Source of the DNA: Heterobilharzia americana
Lineage: Eukaryota; Platyhelminthes; Trematoda; Strigeidida; Schistosomatidae
Assembly (NCBI GenBank): GCA_944470555.2
Contig: OX104127.1
Span: forward strand, 41,281,934 to 41,345,933
Reading direction: 5' to 3'
DNA length: 64,000 nt
The position numbers and the translations under genes are program-made. The notes below the pieces were generated by a model. The model was given only the letters and a program-made list of their open reading frames with translations. It was not told the DNA's origin and searched no databases. Below are positions 24,301 to 38,289 of this stretch, in pieces. Numbering within the stretch: position 1 is the stretch's first letter; each line of letters begins with the position of its first letter.

Positions 24301-24979
24301 CAACGATCCAGAGAACACAACATCAGTAGAATACTCTTGAGCTTCAAATATTCTTCATCTCAAAATTCTGCGAGCGCGGAACGTTACTCATTGTTCGGAA
24401 ATGACACAACTCTGCCAAGTATCTGGCCTCAACAAGAGGACAGCTGTATTTCCCTTCCGAGTGTCGGAGGAACAAAATTGACTGGTTCCCACGTATGAAC
24501 TGGTTATCTGTGGGTAGGTGAATAGATACAATATCTTTAGGTGACTAGTTTCTCCGTCAAGATCGACTCAGTATGGGTTTCTCTGGCGCATCGGCGTCTG
24601 GGGAAAACGTTCATACAGGCTGTCATAACATTTCCACTTGAATCACGGTTTGGTTGTTCGAGCCCCATCTTGACTGTATAACGACCTACAGGCTTTTCAA
24701 AAGCTCAGATATGAGTTACTTTGGGACCTAACACTTGACAAGTTCTGCACAGATGTTTCTCCATTCGCTAGTTTGGATCCATAGAAGAATGACTGTCTGA
24801 TAAGACAGCTTTGCAGATGCTGACAGAACACTAAATTACTTTCGGTCGAAGCAAGCGCACTTTCATTATAGGGTCCTTAGGGTTCCGCGGGACACAACAG
24901 TCAATGAGGGGTTCTTTCAATTACCAAGAGAAGTGGGTATTACCAAGCAGTAACCTTCTTCTACTTTATTGGTACGCCT

Positions 24980-27010
24980 CTGAATTTTATCAGGTCTAGT
25001 CAGCTTTTGTCGCTAACTGCCTCCAGTAGGCTCACAAGACCTGCAGTCGTTTTACGCAAGACATGGGTTGGAAACGCGGGGACTTTAAGTGCCCCAACCG
25101 TGCCATAGTGGTCGCAGGAAAGTCTGGAAATCAATTAATGATTGCACCAACACTAAAGTCTCCTGGATCCGAGGTCGCATTTTGGTAATACCTGTGGTAG
25201 GCAGTGTGGTCTACTTTACATTAGCCGGTTAAATGCATTTGGCAACCAATATTTTTCTTCTGCCAGTATATCAGTGGCACAAAATGCCACACTCTGGAGT
25301 TGTATGGGAGCTACTAGCTGCGTATTCGGCTGTTGAGCATTTCAAACACGTTCGAAAAGTGAACATTTGTGGATGTTGTAGATGAAAGATTGCTGACTGA
25401 TCACGTGACACCGAACAGGATAGGCACCCGAAGTTTGACATTTTAATCCCATGTCACAACTAACCGGCTACAGAATACTTGCTGGCGGTTCAGAGAACCA
25501 CATTACTGCTCCTCCTTTTGGGATCCATGTAAACACAGTTCATCAATCCAGTATGAACTTGGAAGCCGAAATGTAACGGAAGGTTGAGAGACGGATTTTC
25601 CAAGAATAGCTATGGTCCTTGATATGATCAGCTTTAATCCCATTTACATGAGAAGCTGGTTTATTGTGACAACCGAGGATTCGTCTAAATTCGTTGTCCT
25701 TAAAAACATCGGAAAATTCATGTTCAACATCTCACATCCACTGCCATATTCGGGAGGATAAGCCTTAGCTAAAACAATTACTACTAAAAGAAGTTGACCT
25801 TACTTGCGGCCGGATATCCAGATGTCGGGAAAGAAGAATATGGGGTGTCAACAAGTGACGGCTAACATGCCCCAGTTCCTCTTCTTGGGACTTTTGTTCC
25901 CATAATCCTCTCCCATGGCTTTACCTCAACCTTAACAACAGGCTTCTTAGATGTTCTGTCATCAAACAACACAATACTGTTACATTGGTAACCTTACCAA
26001 AGGTCTCTCTTCAGAAGTGGGTATCCTCATCTGAAGTACCTATGATGGTAACCCCTTACAGATGAGTTCAGTTTGATTAAAAATACTTCAAAATCCAAAT
26101 GAAATTACCTGGATCACATGGGGCTAGTTGCGTTTCTTACCATCCATAATCTAATGAGATGACAGAGGGATTCTATCACCTCAGTGTTCCCCTCTTATCC
26201 TACCACTGGAATGGTTTTTATTCTCAGCCCATGTGACGAACAAGAAATACAGTCAAAACAGCTTCACAATTTATGATGAACTAAACTGCTGAGTAGCGCG
26301 TAAAGAAGGTGCGGACTTCCATATTTCTGGCACCTAGATCTCAGCCTAGCAAATTCAGAACACTAGGATGGCAAGTAAGAACTATACGTCCAAGGCATGG
26401 TGAGCCTCTGTAAAAATCGCTCTCCATAGAAACATATACACACCTGATACGGTCATTAATCTTTGCTTTTATGGCTACTACGATTTCCAGTCATGACAAA
26501 ATGCAGTGATGCGGCGAAGTTAAGCAAGATTTGCAGTTTATGTATAAATGTGGGTTAGATTAAATCAAACAGAAAAATAAACTAAGACGTCTTAATATTC
26601 CACGAGAATAAAAAAGTAAGAACCTGCAAACTGTGGATCATAGGCCGAAATAGTTTTCGGAGTGGTACCCACACCCTCGATCAAAAAGTTTAACCTTGGT
26701 GATGTGGGTGACTAGTTTAAACGGGCTAAGAAAGTGAATGGCTAATCTTAGATAAGCTTCTTCCCAGAAGCATACACAAGTGGTGTGGATTACCAAGGAT
26801 AAGGACTCCTGCATATTTTTTGTGGGAAAGATGTCGTAGAATTCAACCCTTACTTAGTCGTTCACACAAAAGCCTATCAACTGCTAATCCGAGACGGTGA
26901 AAAATTTCGTCATTTACCAATCCACTTCAACCGAGCACTAATTATGGACAGACTAAAACCAGCGAATTCAGACAATGAGCCGTCTCATACTGTGCTAGAA
27001 AGATCGTCGT
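24980..27010 (+). mobile_element. decayed Ty3/Gypsy-type LTR retrotransposon pol
   Basis: Near 26129-26180 the broken + frame reads SYHP.SNEMTEGFYH, matching the integrase SYHPQSNG-ERFH block. At about 26840-26964 it reads a C-terminal integrase tail ending FNRALIMDRLKPA, like the IDRLKPA ending of Ty3/Gypsy polymerases. A possible zinc-knuckle remnant (W..GDFKCPNRA) lies near 25066-25105. Stops and shifts are frequent. LTR ends were not delimited. Confidence 0.65.
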
Positions 27011-28440
27011 CACACAATAGATGAAGTCAGAGCTATTCAATGCACTCCCTTAAAACTAACTTCAAGGTAAGGTGAGCGTATCTTCAAGCTTAGAAATTTT
27101 CCTTTAAGGAATTAGTAAAACCAAGAAAAGCGCTCGAAGGCAAGAAGCTGTGTTTCGCCGGAGTGTTCCATTGGGGCAAAAATTTGGCCCTGGATATATC
27201 AAAACATTTGGCGGGTTTGCGTAACTGGAGCAGATTTATCCGATGGAGAAATCATTATCCAAGGCAGTCAGTGCCATGCTTCAAGTCACAAATACAGTAT
27301 TACTTGCATCATCAGAAACAGTCCCCTTGGTTGAAAAACAGCTTAGGATGACCAAGAAGAACTTCGATCACACACCTAGCCCTTTTCCAACATTTGGACA
27401 GCCTGTAGCGCTTCCAAGTGTATGACACAGGAGAAGAATGACAATGATTGCCGTCCGAAAAGTGATTACCAGCTGGTTGATGCCAAGCCCACCACCAAGA
27501 ACCGCCTGATGTCGAATATGTACCACTTAAACTTCATTGGTATTTGGAAAGGATTTCTTTAATAAATTGAATTGCTCAAGGCACACAACCAAATAACTGT
27601 GGTATAAATACTCCCCAATGAGCTAGGATTATGCCTTACAACCCTTTGATTTGCTGCTCATTCAGATTCATTTTTGATGTGCAGTGTAGACATTTCAACG
27701 CCTCATGAATAATGCACCTTGGCTTTTGTCCATGTCCATTTCGGTGATAGCCGCATTGCTGATAGGGATAAGGTAAATCACCAGAAGCACCAAGACCTCC
27801 CACCAGATAAATTAAAGGTTGGGATTGGATTGTAGCAACCATAATGAAGGTCTAAACAGGGGTTGGCTTTAATAGATTCATATAACACATATGTCACGCA
27901 TCATATGTAGCATGCTACTGATGACATTAGTTTGATAATAATAATTAATGATAACAATGATGTTATTGTTATTCCGAACAGTGTTTTGGTGCACTTGAGG
28001 ATTTTCAGCACTACGTACTGCGGCACAATGTACATGTGTGTGTACAACATTTTGAACGGTGTTAACATGATAGCGAGGGATGTTTTACCCTGTTGGTTAA
28101 ACTATTGGCTACAGATTATTTTTAATGCAAAGTTGATAAGTGGGGTACGTAATTTCCGGAATAACCATACTCTCGAGAACCCTTTGTCATCCACTATGGT
28201 GTATGTCTTGATTTAGCTGCCAACTTGTAAAGAGAATGGAAATGGCCATGCAGTGTATAGTACTGACGTATTTTCAGGTCACTCGAGTGACAGGCTATTG
28301 GTCGAGAAACGTCTGCTTTCCTTTTTAGGTCGTCTCGGAGAAAGTGACAGTATTATAGCAGCACATAATTCCTCAACATCGACAGTCTAGGGTTCGATAA
28401 GCTTCAGCATTGGTACTGGCCTTCATAGTTTTATCGGACT
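27011..28440. other. sequence after the Gypsy pol remnant, unassigned
   Basis: No gene was recognised. The overlapping short frames near 27163-27425 could be part of a third retroelement reading frame but show no motif. Confidence 0.3.
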
Positions 28441-28444
28441 CGCT

Positions 28445-28760
28445 AAGCTGGAGGCGCACGGTTAAGCGTTCACGCTATTTGGCACTTTCTCGCGTCAAGT
28501 CAAACTGCTTGTAATAGATCCTCTAGCCAGATGGCCGGGGTGTATCGGTATTTTGGCACGACTTCCCGGATATGCCATCACCATCCGGCCACGCTATTGT
28601 GTTTTGCCTCGGTGTAGCATTCGACGGCACATTACGAGTACGAATGATTACTGACTGCCCTCTGCATTTGTCAAGTTCCCACAAGGACAAGTAGCATAAA
28701 TCCGTACGCATTTTATTCTGCCAGGACCGAGCTACTGCCTGAGTGCAGTCTCCTTACATT
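28445..28760 (+). repeat. LTR-like repeat, copy A
   Basis: Aligns by eye, in the same orientation, with 35195-35515. Shared anchors include catttggcac/tatttggcac, tcggtat.ttggcac, cgctat.gtgtt, tgtcaagttc and ggacaa. Identity is clearly below that of a recent copy. Confidence 0.55.
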
Positions 28761-29856
28761 TTACGGTGAGTGAAGGATTCGAAAGTTGGAAAGGCCGAAA
28801 AGTGGCTTTCATCAATTTGAATAAGGTAACCACCAAGTGCTGTTGTGATTTGTAAATGACAAGCACCATATAATTGTGTGATTTTGGGTGGCATGCACAC
28901 TTTGTATTGCTGCATTCAGTAACATAGATCAAAATAAACCCAGTTTGAAATATCAGTCAGGCACATGCGTGCACACCTGAAAAAGAAGCGGCCATCAGGC
29001 ATTATCTGCTACTAACCCAAGTGAAGGGACGTAAGGCATTTCAGCGTGCGCCTGCCGTGGTCCTGTGACAGAAATTATGAAGATAACTGGATGAATTTCT
29101 TCGTCTAGTTATTTGTTACCTATGCCTCGGGCTTCAGGAACTACATAAAGTTCGGTTTCTGGACACAGGGAAGAGCTAGTGGCATAAAGAATAGGTGGTA
29201 TATGTCCACATCTATCGTGTCGAGTACGATCAGGACGATAAAATTCACCATGGGTAGTTGACATTCAGAAATCCAAGTCGGCGGTTCCGCTGGGTCAAAT
29301 GGTGTAACCCTGGTCTACTCACTATAGAGGACGAAAAGCCAAATGTAGGGTCAGGTGCAGGGTTTTGCGACATTTTTCCTACTTCTGGCCCTGTGTTTTC
29401 GTAAGCTGTCCGACATCTGGCCCAACGCTCCAGATGACGGCCCTACAGTCCGTAATACGGCTCAATGCGCAGTCTAAATGTCTTGATGATGTCGTGACGA
29501 TGTCAGCCAACATTTGGCCCGATCTTCTACCACGAAGTACACTTTCCGTCAAAAAATGGATGGAAAAAGAATACTTTAATGACAACAATGATATGTTTCG
29601 ATCAACGGACCATGCAGGTACATGCCATTTCTATAGGCGGTATCTGAACGTTACCGCTGCCGGTCAACCTGAGAAAGCTTAAAAAGAATTAATCAGGGTG
29701 CCATATTTGGTTTCCCGGAGTAAGCAATCGTTTGGATATTAATGATCACAAAATTTCGGCAAATACTATATCGTCACACAACAGCAGTGAATTTCGTTGT
29801 GGGTGGCACGCCCGACTTCCCAATGGGTTTGAGTAATTCCACTGGTTGTTTCTCAG
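28761..29856. other. unassigned decayed retroelement sequence
   Basis: An open frame of 105 codons at 29365-29682 (+) has no recognisable motif. Confidence 0.3.
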
Positions 29857-31150
29857 TCACGGTGTGTGGGGTGTTCGGAATGGGTTTCGTAGAGGCTTCG
29901 GCGGTCGATGTCTTTGGCCATGCGCTTGACGTCCCCTGGGGCCGGGTAGGGGTATGGAGACTTGACCTAATATGGTCCCCACGCGAGGTGGCGTGCCCAC
30001 AGCTGGAGCTCTAGGTCTGTTTCCAGGTCTCTCTGTGTTATCCTTTGGTGTTAACCCTACTTTATTCGAGGATGCTGGTAGCTTTTGCGTGGCGGAGAGC
30101 ATCTCCTTCAGGCTTTCTGTGCGGAGTGCGGGCATTTTCCTGCACTCTGGACAGATGTACCAGAACCACTTGCATGGTTGTCTCTTCATCAGCTTATAGT
30201 ATTGTCGGGGGACTTTGGTATCGCAGTGGCAATGCACCCATCGTTGACATAGGTTGCATGCAAATGCCTCATCGACTACCGAAACAACTTTGGTGCAAAC
30301 ACTGCAGCCATCGGGTGTCGTAATACAGCCTTCCTTCCATGAATAAGGTGCTACGGATTGTGGCGAACTGCTTGTGGCTGCCTTGTTCTGAAGCCTTTTA
30401 CGTCGTCTTCTATTTCAGGCATGGTATGATCCTTGCTCAAGATAGGACTAGTTTGTGACGGGCTAGTGCTACTCTGTGTCACCTGTCTGATGGCTACTGG
30501 AATTCTAGAAACATGGGTTGGCCACTTCTTTAGAAGTTCGGTGTTCTGCCCTACCTCTGTTTGTCTTCTAGTACAGACTAGTGTGTTGTTTAGGGTGTTA
30601 CTGGCCGTTTTTGTGCACGACCGCGTTATCCGTGTCAAAGCTTCAGACCTAGCGTTTTGGGCAGACATGTCGCTATGATATAAACTTCTTGGGAAAACAA
30701 GTAGTTAACAACAATAAGAGGGTTGAAGACTGAATGCAGGAAAAGGACAGAATAGAAAAGGGAAGATAATTTATGTTGGCTCACCTTCAGACACTTGTCA
30801 CTTGATCCTCTGCTCTTGACCAACGAGTTTAACCGTAAGCTCCAGATGCGTATGTATAACCAGGAAAGATATTTCCTGGGGAATGACCTCCGAGGAGAAC
30901 CGAGAGCTAAGGCAGTTTGGCAGTTGAAACGCCCAAGAACCACTGACAGGAGGTAGACCGGTTGGTTCAAAGGAATAATAATGCCAATTTTCAACTGTTG
31001 AGGAGTGAGCTGACGAATACGCAGGGGTGAGGTGCGTGGACGGACAGAAGTGCTGCAAACGTTCGATGTTTTTAGATTGAGTATTGCAAGTGGGAGTTTT
31101 TCATTGTGGAAAAATCCAAAAGCTGAGAGACGAGCGAAACGCGTCACTAC
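29857..31150 (-). mobile_element. CR1-type retrotransposon 5' region with PHD-finger ORF1 (frameshifted)
   Basis: On the minus strand an ORF1-like protein starts with ATG at 30668 (MSAQNARSEALTRI). One frameshift near 30340-30400 moves it to the frame that ends at 29857. The second part has a PHD-like zinc finger at about 30120-30300: CSVC, CNLCQRWVHC and WYICPEC, giving spaced Cys pairs, a His and the Trp before the last pair. PHD-finger ORF1 proteins are known in CR1-clade elements and bind nucleic acid or chromatin. A GC-rich stretch upstream to about 31150 may be its 5' UTR. No endonuclease or RT was seen downstream. Confidence 0.7.
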
Positions 31151-34100
31151 TCAAGGAGCGCGCTGGGTCAAGGTACAAGATGAGCCGAAGTCATGTTTAA
31201 AGGTAGTGATGGACGCTGTTTTGCTACCAGATCTTGGCATGCAGTTTATCATGCTGGAGACTTCATGGAAGGCTGGGATCATGAAGCACAAATCCCAAAA
31301 AATAATGAGATTTAAGATTCACGTTTATCATCATGCTCTTGGGAGCTATTATAGCGCCTGAGTTCGCGGGACTCCTATTCAGTCAAGAGCTATCGAAGGT
31401 ATAATGAATTTGCTTACAAGGTCCTGTTTCCATAATACCCGTGGTAAAGTATTTAGGCGTTCAAGGCCATAAATCTTCGTAAGTTCAGTGGCGCGTGCTA
31501 CACACTTTTTGTGTCTGCAAGTGGTTGACACCGGGTACATTGTTTCCCTATTCGTAATCAGTGCGTTGGCCCTCACTATTTACTCATTCGCTGGCATTAT
31601 TTAAGCATCCTTGTAAGACTGGGTAGCTAGCACGTGAGGACTAGCGCGATGCAGAGAAAGTAGCACTCTATCTGCAGCAGCAGTACTCAAGTTAGGGTTG
31701 GACAACGTCTCCATGACTGTTTACCGAAGATGCTCCTGCCCTGTGATTGATACAGCCGTACCGTCTTCAGCGGCTTCACTGGAAGCGGTCTCAGGTTCCA
31801 CAATTGAACGTGACGTGCAACAGCGGTAGGATCACCCTCTGCTATTTTTGTAACATAATAACGGTGGAATAAGACTTTTATCAACGCAGACCACAACAGG
31901 CGTCAAAAGGCTTGAGTCTGGTACACACAACTTAGCACAGATGGAGTCGAATAACCCTTTGCCTCGTCGACAAAAGGCTGAAAGATGACATTGCACAAAT
32001 AGAGACATTCTGCCAGATAATACTGCTCTTCTTTTACCAGATGCAGATGAGGTCAGCGGCAATAAACTATTTCCAGGGACGCCGGAATGCTAAATGGTGC
32101 ATAACAGTCATCGGAATGGAAAAAGCACCTTAACCCCGTTGTGTATGCACTACGGTAATGGTGACCGTTACTTTTTCAGCGATCAAACGATTTCTGCGCT
32201 GTTGTGGGCTAGCGTTGATTGTGATTAAAAATATTTGAGTTTCGCTATGCAGTGAAATGAAATTTTAGTCCTTGCACTTCACTGAACGTTTTCTGACGAG
32301 TGGTGTCAATCTTATTTCCTGTTAAGGAGGTGGCAAACTAACAGCCCCATGACAATTTAGAAATCCGTAACCCAGATTATAAGACTACAGTGCTGAACTT
32401 AAATAAAAATTCTTTCTGTGCAAGAGACTCCAACTTCAAGCTGAATTTTTAGGTGGAAAATGTTACCGCACACAGACGGTGAGATGGGGGCGACCTAGAT
32501 TGTTTTGGGGCGAATGTGTTGATGTTCTTAGTTCTGGGAGTGGGGAGGGTGAGCACCACACGGAATGGATGAAGATATTCAAACGCGGTTCAACTAATAG
32601 AACATTTTGAGGCAGCACTCGATCACCGGACGGTTACCGAATAACAAATTACTGATAACAGTGTCACTGACGACGCCGTTCAAACCTGGACCATAAGCAT
32701 TCGTTCACAGTCGAGTCGGTTGCCGGACAAGCATCACATTCTCTCGTTTTAGAAACAAGGCGACCTCTATCTAAACTATTACTCATAGGAATCTACTAAG
32801 TAGCCTTGACACATAAGGCTGCAGCTTACTCATAGAGTCATTCGTATCTTCTATCTGATATTCAGCAGCATCTTTTCAGAACTATAAGCAGGCTATGAAG
32901 GTAGTCAGTCATAGCAGTAGCAATCCTTGACAGCAAGTTTGTTTTGCATCAAAACTCCAATTTTCTGGCTGACTCGGCATTCGGTTTTACGGCTGCTGTG
33001 CCCATATGAAAGGCCCCATCACTATGTGTTTCACCATGTTTGTCCTTGATCAAATCGAAATGAAAATTTTTTTCCCGAGCTGCTCCTGGATGGAAAGTTC
33101 CATCTTACTTGGTCTAGTATGTGGCACAACACATACCTAGACATCACAGCCGATAGCCTATGGGAAACCGGGTTAAAATTAACGAAGGCACACCATGTCA
33201 CCGGTCAAAGTTATTATTACATTTTCAGTGGGTGCGCATACGCTGGGAAGCCAGTGACCTCGTATGTCTCAGAGTTAGGAGGTCACAAAAGCTATAGGCG
33301 TTTCTGTTTTTATTCTGACAAAACAGATGCATTACGGATTCCTAAATCAGATACCTGAAAGCCAGAAACTCAGTTTGAAGGAGGCTTTTGTTCAAAATGA
33401 TCAAGGGACAGTTTTGGGATAGCTGCAGTACTTCACCGGTAGAACTGCTTACTATAACGCGAGGTGCCGCACCACGCTATCTATCTCTGACCCCTCATTC
33501 GACAACAAAATGAGCAGTCAAGCGTGCCTCATTATTTCCTATCATTCTGTAGAGATTTATTAGAATCCTAAGCTTATACTATCAGCAGGATCTATCTGCA
33601 AGAACATTGACATCAAACAGTTTTATATATCCAGCAATTTAGGAATTTTCAAACGGAAACCAATCATAACGAAAGGTCCCTGTGAAAATTCACATCGTAA
33701 CCTGGAAAGGACCGTATAGACTTGAAAATCTTCTCTCTTCGGGTCTGTGATCATTGAAACTCATTGCTTGCCGAGATTGCTACCGTTCTGTCTGTTGATA
33801 GCTCTAAGAATAGGCTCGACAGCTACATTCTGATGCATGACATGTGCTCATTCAGCTGGGATACGGACCAGGTCAATGAAACCAATTGCTAGTGCAACAT
33901 TGTAGCGCAGGAAACCCTATACCAACTGTTTCGTGCGGTTGTTATTGTCGGAAACTCGTCTCAGCCTTATACTTTCTCGTTCGATGCCTCACCTCTCTGC
34001 TACACTCCTGTTATCAAAACTACCGATTCAGTCACCATAATCCCTCCGATTATCTTGCTTGCTCCTTCTCCAAACCCTTCACCGTAAGATGTCAGACTAC

Positions 34101-35150
34101 TTATTAAGGTTCTCCTTATCACGGTTCTGCATCCCATCTTCAAAATATACGTAGGAATCCTCCTCTCCTTTCATTCAGCTTCTTTTCAATCTGTTTTTCC
34201 TCACCTCATCACCTGTGTTTTCGCTGGACATCACTTCATCCCTTTTATCCCTTTTTACCGTCAGTCTAAACGGCTGTCTGATGGCATGATATTTAAGGGA
34301 ATCGCACACACCACAGCAATTGAAGATATCAGATAATCCCCATAAACTTAATCAACACCGAACCACATGTCTGGCTAACCAGAGCTTTGACAAGTGAGAG
34401 GGTAGATATACTGCATATGAACCCATCAAAAACCTAGAAGACAGTACGGAGGAATCAAATAGTTAGCATTTGCTCGCAAAAGGATACTGTGTTAAGGATC
34501 TGTATTTCAGATCACTGCTTAAGATTACAATATAATCCCCGCACTAATGCCTCACTTTTTCGACACAGGAATTAGTGATGCACTGATCTTAGGTGTGGAA
34601 GCCGGTTAAAGGAGGCCGCTGTTCAGTTAAACACCGTTTGAGACCCTGGACCTTTATGCTGAAAGCTAACAAAAAATTAACCCATCATTTCGTGGGTTGT
34701 AAGTGAATATGTTATGACTTATTATTCTGGTGTTTGTATTTCCCAGTAAAACAAAATAAACACCGAAGAACACTCACCCTACTCCTTAGAAATCCAGTGG
34801 AACTGAACATTTTGACAGTACATCAGCTATAGCTGTATGTGCCATTATTTCAGGTTACAAGGCCGATTTTTGATAATAATAAAAATATTCAGAAAGGATT
34901 TAGAAATTATGAAGAACGTCTCGTAGCAAAATCTCTTCTCACTAGGAGGAGTCATAATTGTCTAAGTGAGAATGAAGGGGGGGGGGGTGAAACGCTGTTC
35001 GACCTGTTCTCTATCGACCTCCACATACAGACATAACCACTATACATGTGGTAAGGAGTACCAACACATTTGTACATACAAATCTCAGTCTGTAATCCAT
35101 ACACACTTCACATACAACCCACTACAATCCTGATGACGAAGCATCATCCA
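31151..35150. other. unassigned, probably decayed LTR or non-LTR elements
   Basis: No gene recognised. One possible exon-like frame at 34853-34980 follows a cattatttcag acceptor (VTRPIFDNNKNIQKGF), but no convincing donor was found. A G run lies at about 34978-34987. Confidence 0.3.
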
Positions 35151-35194
35151 TGTAGAAGAACACTCGTCAAGTTATCATGTACAAGCTTGGCGGC

Positions 35195-35515
35195 TAAGCT
35201 GACGGCATCCGGCCAAGCATCCTCGCCATTTGGCACGCTGTCGTGTTACGTTGCACTGCTCGTATTTAACTCTCTAGTCAGTTAGTTGGAACTCGTCGGT
35301 ATCTTGGCACAACCATCCAAGTATACTATTCCATACGACTACGCTATCGTGTTCTTCCCTGGTCTCGCACCCGTGTGTATATAACAAGTCCGAATAATTA
35401 GTGACTGGTCTTTGTGTCTGTCAAGTTCACACCAGGACAAATCCTGAATCATATTAGCATCGAGATATTATATTGTATGACAAACCAAAGCTACAGCAGG
35501 CTAGTGAGCATACCT
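35195..35515 (+). repeat. LTR-like repeat, copy B
   Basis: Diverged direct repeat of 28445-28760, about 6.75 kb downstream. Confidence 0.55.
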
Positions 35516-37270
35516 TTTTGCACTGAAATCCACCAAAAACCTGAAATCGTTCCGCAAAACCTAAAAGCGGGCGCTAAGAAATTAACTTTTTGACACAAAC
35601 TGGTAATAACACATAGGACAAATTAGATATCAGAAACGTAAGCGCTCTGCTCAAAGTGAACGTTACAAGAAGTCTGAAGGAGGTTGGTATGCTGATACGA
35701 TAGATTTCTTATCGAATTTGAAAGTTTCTAAGTAACATTTTACGTCTTATTTCCTACATCGCATGCTACGTTTATTAGCTGCCTGGACTAACTGTTTGGT
35801 ATGTGGTTACTCTTGTACTGTACCTATTGAGCCCACGGGATTTTTTCTCATGTTAGCCCCTTGTTTCCTGCTACTCTGATAGTGGTTAGCTTTTGCTACT
35901 AGCAAACTTTCTGGCCATGTTTTAGAGTATGTCACTCCTTTTACTATAAAGGTTCAGGCTTAAGGGTAAAGTTAAGACATGACAATCTGTTACACATACC
36001 TGTCGTACTACTAGACAATATGATGTGTTCGGTGTTCATACTTTTGGCTTAGAGGCAATACTAGCATTTGGATAAAGATACGGAATTGGCAAACGACGTA
36101 AAATGGTTATGTGTGACCTGGTTCCTTGATATTGCAACGAATGTTGACTCATGTTCCGACGTTTTCTTTTGATCTGATTATCTGCATATATGTATTAAGT
36201 GAATTGTGCTTGAATCAGCTTTCTTGTGCGGATCAAATATCATTTATCTGCCATTCTCGAGGATTATCGGGAATACTGTAAGTCGCATACCACTTATTGC
36301 AAGCAATCCTCCATTACTATCGTTTCATTTGTTTTCTGCATACAGTTTCTTGTCATTGAACAGCCGTTTGAAGACGATCGAATGTAAACATCTCTAGGTT
36401 ATTTCACTTCAATATAAGTAACACATGGGAAAAAGCAAGACCAAACTTCGCAGTGAAAGTACAGCATCTCACCATTCTTGAATGACTACCAAAAGACCTT
36501 GAGCGCAACGCTAAGGAAACAGTCGTTCGTATTGTTTTTAGATAGTGTAATTGGAAGAAAAAGCCTATCTAAACCATGCGATGTATTTGTACAATACTTT
36601 TCAAACAGTTTGATCACAACTTTACTTATAAATCCAATTTGAATGAAACTGTAGGATGTTAGGTCAAACAGAACAATTATGGTAATAGAGGATTAAAATC
36701 ACGAAAAGTAGAAAGGATGATATATTTGATACTAATCTTGGTAGTAAGGTTTACCAGGTTAGGCGTAGTGTAAGAACTAATCGTTTTTGTACACACAAAG
36801 GTTATTCTAATTTGCTTACGGCTATAGCTTCTGCAAATCTCAGTATGCATCCCTGGCTGTCTCTAATTAGGACTTTGAAAGCTGTTTTAACATTCATTTT
36901 GTGGCCCGTTCTTATATATTTAGCCTTATTTGAAGATGGTCGTCTGCCTCCTGCACTTATCAAAGTTGTACATCATTTTTTTAAGCCACTTAGGTACATG
37001 TTTTCCTACCTTCAACTGGATGACTCGATTACTCCCCTCTGTGTATTTCTGACCACACACATGTAAACTGAGAAGCACATTGGGATGTGACGTAATCAGT
37101 CGTGCAGTGTTTGTGATGAAGCATGTATTTGTCTTTTCCACAATGATAAACCTTGCTACACAATATGTTTTCCAAATGGCTGGTGTTAGCCTATTTCTGA
37201 AAACTATACTATCCAACTGCCGTCTGTATGGTAGAGTGATATAGACACTTCATGGGATCAATGTATAGAG
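35516..37270. other. unassigned sequence
   Basis: No gene or clear element. The open frame at 36812-37066 (+) is hydrophobic but shows no splice or family support. Confidence 0.3.
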
Positions 37271-37279
37271 TTGACTTTG

Positions 37280-37560
37280 GTGCTACCTGACTTTTACAAA
37301 GGTTTATAAACTTCAGCACATATCCGTTTTATTAACATAGCTAGATTTTTGACTGATTTTGTCTGCCTAAACTAGTTAAAAGCTGGAACTCGTTGTCAAA
37401 AGAAGTCGTAACAGCTTCTTCAGTGTTCGGACTCAAGGGGAAACTGGTTTTATTGAGATAATTTCTACAAGGCTTAACACAGAATAATTGCCTAAGTATT
37501 CTTGTAGAATGTTATTGTATTTCTTTGTTTCTGTATTGAAGGTCAAATAAAAACAACTGT
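37280..37560 (+). mobile_element. CR1-type retrotransposon 3' end
   Basis: Reads a relic of the WNSLPKEVV..SSV..(L/F)K.KL block, which ends many CR1-clade polymerases, near 37386-37460. An aataaa at about 37546 follows. Confidence 0.65.
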
Positions 37561-38289
37561 TTCCCTTTTTGGTGCATTCGTTTGGCAGTCGCCCTAAAAT
37601 GGCTTAGTTTTATGCTTCTACTGGCCTCGCTATCGCTTTCTCCATTTTACTAACATGAAATCTGGCGTATTTTATATGTATTTTATCCTAAAGTTAAGTT
37701 CGGTTTAACCTTCGGTCCTGATAAAAGTAGTTAGCCCCACTCATTCTTCAGTAGATCTGGTTTTGCCTTGATGTATATACACAATAATATTGACCAGGAC
37801 TACAAATATCTATCTTCAAATATTCATATTAATAAATTAGCGGATCAGAAGTTTCCTAATATGTGCTTCTGTAGTATTCAGTTTCTTTCTTGTTTACTTA
37901 CCAGCATTTTAACGCAAACAGAAAGGGACATTACTGTTGGGTAATCTTTATGGTTGGCATTCAATGAGGACTGACTATAAGGGCATACACTGAGAAAAGT
38001 TCTCATTAGTTCACCAGACGCTAATGAAGATATCCAACCTCTTTTTGAAGGCATTTAATAACGTATTTTCCTTTACGTTCGTAACATATTCTTACCTAAA
38101 GAGAACACAAATTCCTTTGCACGTCTTTGTATCCGTTCCTAAAAAGATGTCCCCTCAGATTAGATTCGTGGCTTAATTTTAAAAGGGGTATATTGGGATA
38201 AGTAGGATTGTAGATGTGATGGTATGTCATATTCATAGGGAAAACCGGGCATATTCCAAATCTGACTATGGGTGTACTCGCTAGATATT

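Noticed and set aside
30635..31147. 170-codon minus-strand frame as a host gene
   Set aside because: It overlaps the ORF1 start and probable 5' region of a CR1-type element in another frame and shows no protein motif.
33119..33358. 79-codon frame as an exon
   Set aside because: No acceptor or donor fits and the composition matches surrounding decayed elements.
34839..35036. exon after a good acceptor
   Set aside because: The first 30 codons look protein-like but no donor is found before a G run, so support is too weak.
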